A DNA stretch of 26,700 nucleotides from Bacteroidota bacterium (GTDB taxonomy: Bacteria; Bacteroidota; Bacteroidia; B-17B0; Aurantibacillaceae), in assembly GCA_023433205.1 (NCBI GenBank), contig JAEZDS010000019.1, positions 1 through 26,700 of the forward strand, given 5' to 3'. Positions 22,432 through 26,700 of the stretch are shown here, in pieces. The notes beneath the pieces were generated by a model that saw only the letters and a list, made by a program, of their open reading frames with translations, did no database searches and was not told where the DNA came from. A program made the translations under genes and the position numbers. Position 1 is the stretch's first letter, and every line of letters begins with the position of its first letter.

Positions 22432-24225
22432 ATGCGCGGCCAACCTCTTCTGGAAGTAAAAGATCTTGTGACTGTATTTGGGTCAGACTCGGGTGAGGTA
22501 AGGGCTATAGACAATGTGTCGTTTACACTACACCGTGGCGAAACAATTGGCATAGTTGGTGAAAGCGGTTCGGGTAAGTCCGTTACCTCGCTCAGCGTGA
22601 TGAAACTTATCCCAGATCCGCCAGGCAAGATCAAAGCCGGAAGTATCAATCTTTATTCTTCCACAGAAAGTTTTATAAATATTGTTGGTGCGACAGAAGA
22701 TGAGGTGCATAGTCTGCGCGGCAACAAAATAGCCATGATCTTTCAAGAACCCATGACCTCTCTTAACCCCGTAATGCGTTGCGGAAAGCAGGTGATGGAG
22801 GCTTTGCTGCTACACAAAAATCTTAGCAAAACTGAAGCGAGGAAAAAAGTGATTGACCTTTTTACCGAAGTGCAGTTGCCCGATCCTGCCGGCATGTTTG
22901 AGCGGTATCCTCACCAGCTGAGCGGCGGACAGAAACAAAGGGTGATGATTGCAATGGCCATGAGCTGCGAACCCGATGTGCTGATAGCCGATGAGCCAAC
23001 CACTGCGCTTGATGTTACAGTGCAAAAAACCATCCTTGAACTGATGCTGAAACTGCAGCAAAAACACGGGCTTGGTATTTTGTTTATCACGCACGATCTG
23101 GGGGTGATTGCTGAACTTGCCGATACTGTAGTTGTGATGTACAAGGGTAAGATCGTTGAAAAAGCGCCGGTCCTGGAATTGTTCTCAAATCCCCGACACG
23201 CTTATACCAGAAGTCTGTTATCGTGCCGGCCACCACTTACCACACGCCCTTATCGTTTACCGGTGGTAAGCGATTTTATGCATGTTCAGCCAGATGGCAC
23301 TTTTGTAGAAAAAGCAGATCAAGTAAAGGACATTCAGATAATTTCAGCGGAAGAGCGTGCCGCTTCGCAGCAAGCACTCTATAAGAGAGAAAAAATTCTT
23401 GAGGTAAAAAACCTGAGCACCTGGTTCCCTGCAACAAAATCTTTCCTTGGAAAGGTGCTTTCTTATACCAAAGCCGTTGATGAGGTAAGTTTTGATGTTT
23501 ACGAAGGCGAAACGCTTGGATTGGTTGGTGAAAGCGGCTGCGGAAAAAGTACCTTAGGTCGTACAATTCTCCGTCTGGCCCCGGCCCAGTCGGGCGAAGT
23601 TTTGTTCAGAGGAACCGATCTCCTGAAATTAGGCGATAACGAGTTCAGGCAGTACCGGAAAAAAATGCAGATCATCTTCCAGGATCCTTATTCTTCGCTT
23701 AATCCCAGAATTACCGTGGGCGAAGCCATTCTGGAGCCAATGCGGGTTCATAAAATACTGGCTAATGACAAGGCGCGCAGAGCGCAGGTGATGGAACTGC
23801 TTCACAAGGTGGGGCTTAGTTCCTCGCAGTATGCCCGCTACCCTCATGAATTCAGCGGCGGCCAGCGCCAGCGTATCTGTATAGCACGCGCTCTGGCGTT
23901 GCAGCCAGATTTTATCATCTGCGATGAAAGCGTGAGCGCCCTCGACGTTAGTGTTCAGGCTCAGGTGTTAAACCTCCTTAACGACCTGAAAAAGGAGTTT
24001 AGTTTTACCTGTATCTTTGTCAGCCACGACCTGGGGGTGGTAAAGTATATGAGTGACCGGATGATAGTGATGCAAAAAGGGAAGATCGTTGAGATGGGTG
24101 ACCCTGATGTGGTATATAAAAACCCGCACAATGAATACACGCGCAAACTCATCGCTTCAATTCCTGAAAGCAGCTTAGAGAACATTACCCGTGCCCTTGC
24201 CGCTAAGAACGCTCCATTTAACTGA
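22432..24225 (+). CDS. Fused double-ATPase of oligopeptide/dipeptide ABC transporter type (DppD-DppF-like)
   Basis: This 597-residue protein has two nucleotide-binding domains that are separate DppD and DppF subunits in many bacteria. Domain 1 has Walker A GESGSGKS (43-50), signature LSGGQ (163-167) and Walker B LIADE (184-188). Domain 2 has Walker A GESGCGKS (366-373), signature FSGGQ (474-478) and Walker B IICDE (495-499). Between them lies the region that follows the first ATPase in oligopeptide transporters (SCRPPLTTRPYRLPVV). It should power uptake of peptides or a related solute through a permease pair, but no permease or binding protein is in the window. DedA follows after 5 nt. A near-match promoter (TTATTTTG, 22403-22410) lies 21 nt before the start; this is weak. 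Confidence 0.93.
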   Translation: MRGQPLLEVKDLVTVFGSDSGEVRAIDNVSFTLHRGETIGIVGESGSGKSVTSLSVMKLIPDPPGKIKAGSINLYSSTESFINIVGATEDEVHSLRGNKIAMIFQEPMTSLNPVMRCGKQVMEALLLHKNLSKTEARKKVIDLFTEVQLPDPAGMFERYPHQLSGGQKQRVMIAMAMSCEPDVLIADEPTTALDVTVQKTILELMLKLQQKHGLGILFITHDLGVIAELADTVVVMYKGKIVEKAPVLELFSNPRHAYTRSLLSCRPPLTTRPYRLPVVSDFMHVQPDGTFVEKADQVKDIQIISAEERAASQQALYKREKILEVKNLSTWFPATKSFLGKVLSYTKAVDEVSFDVYEGETLGLVGESGCGKSTLGRTILRLAPAQSGEVLFRGTDLLKLGDNEFRQYRKKMQIIFQDPYSSLNPRITVGEAILEPMRVHKILANDKARRAQVMELLHKVGLSSSQYARYPHEFSGGQRQRICIARALALQPDFIICDESVSALDVSVQAQVLNLLNDLKKEFSFTCIFVSHDLGVVKYMSDRMIVMQKGKIVEMGDPDVVYKNPHNEYTRKLIASIPESSLENITRALAAKNAPFN

Positions 24226-24230
24226 ACTTT

Positions 24231-24863
24231 ATGTGGGATTTTTTGCAGAAACTTACCGACCCAAACAGCATCATTGAATACGGTGGACTATGGCTTCTGC
24301 TGTTTGTAATATTCGCTGAAACGGGTTTGCTTGTTGGATTTTTTCTGCCTGGCGACAACCTTATTCTGCTTGCGGGCATTCTTTGTAAAGCCGAGCCTGA
24401 GCTTATGAAGGTGGGTTATTTTGAGATGGTGATGCTGATGATAGCTGCTGCGGTTCTGGGTAATACAACTGGCTACTGGTTCGGAAGAAAAGCGGGAGAG
24501 AAGTTGTACGCGAAAAAGGACAGTTATTTTTTTCGTAAAAAACACATTGAGGTCACAACGCGTTATTACCATAAATACGGTGGAAATGTTACGCTTGTGA
24601 TGGCCCGTTTTTTGCCGGTTGTGCGCACCTTTGCACCTATAGTTGCCGGCGTAATTAAAATAGACTTCCTGAAATTTATGTTTTTTAATGTGCTTGGAGC
24701 TGTTGCCTGGATCGTGAGCCTTTCAGCCATTGGCTATTTCCTCGTTCAGGCTTTTCCGCAGATCACCAATTACATGGGTTATATCTTTCTTGCGATAATT
24801 GTACTTACCGCCGTTCCACTCATCCGTCTGATCTTCAGAAAACCTCCTGCCTCAAAAGCCTAG
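24231..24863 (+). CDS. DedA family inner-membrane protein
   Basis: DedA proteins are multi-span inner-membrane proteins; some members are proposed to flip undecaprenyl phosphate or phospholipids and to depend on the proton gradient. The 210-residue product shows several hydrophobic spans and the family landmarks FAETGLLVGFFLPGD and RFLPVVRTFAPIVAG. Glu30, Asp42, Arg126 and Arg132 have the same spacing as the functionally essential Glu39, Asp51, Arg130 and Arg136 of E. coli YqjA/YghB. It starts 5 nt after the double-ATPase stop and is probably cotranscribed. Its last 12 nt overlap the 3' end of the convergent TolC-type gene. The specific lipid substrate is not known. Confidence 0.93.
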   Translation: MWDFLQKLTDPNSIIEYGGLWLLLFVIFAETGLLVGFFLPGDNLILLAGILCKAEPELMKVGYFEMVMLMIAAAVLGNTTGYWFGRKAGEKLYAKKDSYFFRKKHIEVTTRYYHKYGGNVTLVMARFLPVVRTFAPIVAGVIKIDFLKFMFFNVLGAVAWIVSLSAIGYFLVQAFPQITNYMGYIFLAIIVLTAVPLIRLIFRKPPASKA

Positions 24864-24869
24864 AGGTTT
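24840..24869. terminator. Hairpin spanning the convergent dedA/tolC-type stops
   Basis: AAACCTC (24840-24846) and GAGGTTT (24863-24869) are exact complements around a 16-nt loop, and both stop codons lie within the structure. On the minus strand the second arm reads GAGGTTTTC, giving a short T-run, so it could end the TolC-type transcript. On the plus strand there is no T-run. It is a moderate candidate for a shared terminator. Confidence 0.35.
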
Positions 24870-26264
24870 GCCCTGGTAAAAATCAAGCACCTTCAGTTTA
24901 AAGATGTAATCGTACTTGGCCTGAAGCAGGTTGCTTTCCGCAGCATACAATCTGTTTTTGGCATTGCTGAAATCAAAGGTGTTAATGGCACCGCTGTTTA
25001 ACTTGATCTGCGCGTACCTGAACGATTCTGCCGCGGCTGACACGTTGGCTTTGCTGGCATTGTACTTGTTAAGCGCGGCTTTTGCATTCGCATAAGCGCG
25101 GGCAATGTCCTGATACAGGTTTTGTTTCAGAAGGTCCTGCGAAAGCTTGGTATTGTAAGCGCTCAATTTCGCGTTCCTGATCGACGTGTGTGTCTGCAAT
25201 CCGTTAAAAATAGGGATGTTAAGTGTAAAACCAATACTCTTGTTCACATTGCTTCTGAACTGATCGGCAAAAGGGGTGGTGCGTGTAACAAATTCAGTAA
25301 TTGGAGAATAAACGGTGTCGCCCGCACTGGTAAATCCGCTCGGCTGATATCCCGTGAACCGCACATCCAGAACATCCCGCGCAAGTCCCGATGTACCTGT
25401 GCCCATGCTGGCATTAAAGCTCAGTACAGGACTAATTCTTCCCCTGCTGGCGGCAAGCGATTTTTCGGCGCTTTGTATGGCGTAATTAGAACTTCTTATG
25501 CTGGGCATGTTCCTCACGCTAACTTCGTAAATTTCATCAACACCGGCCTCCAGCAGCACGTTCTCCTGCACTTCAATGTCGGGTCTCTGAACCGAAAAAT
25601 TATCTGCGCTGTCGAGATACATCAGCTGTTTAAGTGAGAGCAGGGCAATCTGGTAATTGTTTTCGGCGGTGGTAACATTCAGTTCTTCATTGGCAAGCTG
25701 TGCCTTAATGTCGAATTCCACGCTACCGGCTACTGCTCCGGCATTTACCAGTTTCATGGTTTGCTGCAGCTGTTCTTCGGTAACCTTGTATTGGTTTTGC
25801 GAGATCTTCAGGATCTCATCAGAAAAGATCACATTTATATAGGCATTGGCAACATTCAGGCTGAGGTCGTATTCCTGCTGTTTTGTTTGTTCAACACCGC
25901 TCAAGTATTGGTAATGGCTGGCTTTAATGCTGTTGAGCTGGCTGAAACCTCCCCATACCACAACGTTGCTGGTAATGTAGAAATTCTGCGACAACACAGT
26001 GCTGTTGGCAAAAGTGTTGGTGAAGCGGTCAATTGCTTTGCCCACATTGTAAACATGCGAGGCGCCTCCGTTTATTGAAGGCAGAGAATTCGCAAAGGTT
26101 TGCGTGGCATTGTTCTTGTCGATCTGGTTACTGAGGTTGGCCTGTTTAAGTGCAATGTTGTTTTTCCTTGCGTAATCAATACACTGTTGCAGCGACCAGC
26201 TTTGAGAGTGGGCAGGCCGCAACAAAAACACACAAAAAAATAGTAATACGACGTTCCTCAGCAT
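24852..26264 (-). CDS. TolC-type outer-membrane efflux protein
   Basis: This 470-residue protein has a signal peptide (about 1-20, ending AHSQ) and the two-fold repeated outer-membrane efflux protein architecture: long helical hairpins (about 30-240 and 270-450) with beta strands between. Family marks include WSLQQCIDYARKNNIALKQA at the mature N-terminus and NAGAVAGSVEFDIKAQLAN; the second repeat has the parallel LNSGAINTFDFSNAKNRL. It should form a trimeric channel across the outer membrane and periplasm for an efflux pump or type I secretion system. The usual partners (adaptor and inner-membrane pump) would be downstream but are not there: dedA converges on it with a 12-nt overlap. It has its own promoter element 7 nt before the start. 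The exported substrate is unknown. Confidence 0.93.
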   Translation of the reverse strand: MLRNVVLLFFCVFLLRPAHSQSWSLQQCIDYARKNNIALKQANLSNQIDKNNATQTFANSLPSINGGASHVYNVGKAIDRFTNTFANSTVLSQNFYITSNVVVWGGFSQLNSIKASHYQYLSGVEQTKQQEYDLSLNVANAYINVIFSDEILKISQNQYKVTEEQLQQTMKLVNAGAVAGSVEFDIKAQLANEELNVTTAENNYQIALLSLKQLMYLDSADNFSVQRPDIEVQENVLLEAGVDEIYEVSVRNMPSIRSSNYAIQSAEKSLAASRGRISPVLSFNASMGTGTSGLARDVLDVRFTGYQPSGFTSAGDTVYSPITEFVTRTTPFADQFRSNVNKSIGFTLNIPIFNGLQTHTSIRNAKLSAYNTKLSQDLLKQNLYQDIARAYANAKAALNKYNASKANVSAAAESFRYAQIKLNSGAINTFDFSNAKNRLYAAESNLLQAKYDYIFKLKVLDFYQGKPLGF

Positions 26265-26271
26265 GGGATGT

Positions 26272-26279
26272 CAAAATTA
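26272..26279 (-). promoter_or_regulatory. -7 promoter element of the TolC-type gene
   Basis: The minus strand reads TAATTTTG, an exact TAnnTTTG match, 7 nt before the ATG at 26264. It lies in the 44-nt gap after the transferase stop, so the TolC-type gene can be transcribed separately. A 6-bp hairpin (26292-26308) directly after the transferase stop lacks a T-run. Confidence 0.5.
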
Positions 26280-26308
26280 AACATTTTTTATTCCTGACTT
26301 TTTCAGGA

Positions 26309-26700
26309 TCAACGACGGGGTTTCACCTTCTTCCTGTTAAGGCTCATTACAATGGAAAGGAAAATAAGTCCGCTTACTACCACCGTAACAAGACTGTATG
26401 TTGGAACTGAAAAATAATAGGTGAGGATAGAGGAGCCCAGGGTAAGTACCGAAAAAATATAGATGATGATCACTGTCTTGCGATGACTGTAGCCGCAATC
26501 GAGAAGCTTATGATGAATGTGGTTGCGGTCAGCCACAAAGGGCGATTGACCCTTCACCGCCCTGATCACAAACACCCTTAAAGTATCCATAAGCGGGTAG
26601 GCGAGGGCAGAGATAGCGTAAACCGGTTTGCTTACCTGAACCCAGAATGGATCAAGTTCATTGATAGGATACTCGATCATTTTTATGGCAAGAACGCAGA
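26309..26700 (-). CDS. WecA/TagO-like undecaprenyl-phosphate sugar-1-phosphate transferase (partial, C-terminal part)
   Basis: The gene enters from beyond the right edge; about 130 C-terminal residues are visible, and the frame stays open to 26700. It shows VYAISALAYPLMDTLRVF, then the histidine loop ADRNHIHHKLLDCGYSH, which matches the HxHH cytoplasmic loop of MraY/WecA-family glycosyl-phosphate transferases, then two membrane spans and a basic tail (NRKKVKPRR). These inner-membrane enzymes attach a sugar phosphate, often GlcNAc-phosphate, to undecaprenyl phosphate to start surface polysaccharide synthesis. MraY itself is less likely because the loop pattern is of WecA type. The substrate cannot be settled from this part. 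Confidence 0.88.
   Translation of the reverse strand, partial: CVLAIKMIEYPINELDPFWVQVSKPVYAISALAYPLMDTLRVFVIRAVKGQSPFVADRNHIHHKLLDCGYSHRKTVIIIYIFSVLTLGSSILTYYFSVPTYSLVTVVVSGLIFLSIVMSLNRKKVKPRR

Overview
The window looks like an ordinary chromosomal stretch of a Bacteroidota bacterium. The evidence is an outer-membrane receptor with an N-terminal carboxypeptidase-regulatory-like domain, 14 two-component-regulator propeller repeats with a Y_Y_Y domain, short barrel proteins whose signal peptides end in an xxAQ-type site, and promoters of the Bacteroidota type (-7 element TAnnTTTG). I see no insertion sequence, prophage, CRISPR array, tRNA or rRNA. All genes look intact except the two cut by the window edges (queA at the left, a WecA/TagO-like transferase at the right). 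No gene-free stretch exceeds 300 bases; the largest is 823-1074, which holds a divergent promoter region.

Layout. 1-2784: queA (minus, partial) and a periplasmic S41 C-terminal processing protease (plus) diverge from a region whose two candidate promoters mirror each other around a perfect 10-bp inverted repeat. 2807-6502: a small outer-membrane barrel protein (minus) diverges from a short-chain dehydrogenase and TonB-dependent receptor pair. 6640-12236: an exported TPR/caspase-fold peptidase is followed by a 1059-residue sensor that joins a periplasmic double propeller to a cytoplasmic PP2C/SpoIIE phosphatase. This is the most system-like part of the window. 12290-14498: a GNAT acetyltransferase and a membrane coiled-coil protein (minus), then a ComF-like phosphoribosyltransferase (plus). 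14571-17445: a SWIM zinc-finger protein (plus) converges on a pheS-TPR operon (minus). 17604-22241: rlmD (minus) diverges from truA-ABC exporter-trmB (plus), so RNA modification dominates here. 22432-24863: a fused double-ATPase of oligopeptide-transporter type and a DedA membrane protein. 24852-26700: a TolC-type outer-membrane protein and the truncated transferase (both minus).

Most genes are housekeeping: tRNA and rRNA modification (queA, truA, trmB, rlmD), aminoacylation (pheS), envelope transport and proteolysis. Two themes go beyond this. First, the caspase-fold peptidase and the propeller-phosphatase sensor are adjacent, codirectional and both predicted to face the periplasm, so they may form a proteolysis-linked signalling module. 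Second, at least five start codons lie only 4-10 nt downstream of an exact TAnnTTTG promoter element, which implies leaderless or nearly leaderless mRNAs. Several gene junctions are also very tight: a TGA directly followed by a same-frame TTG start, two stop codons interlocked in TTAA, and an 8-nt and a 12-nt overlap.
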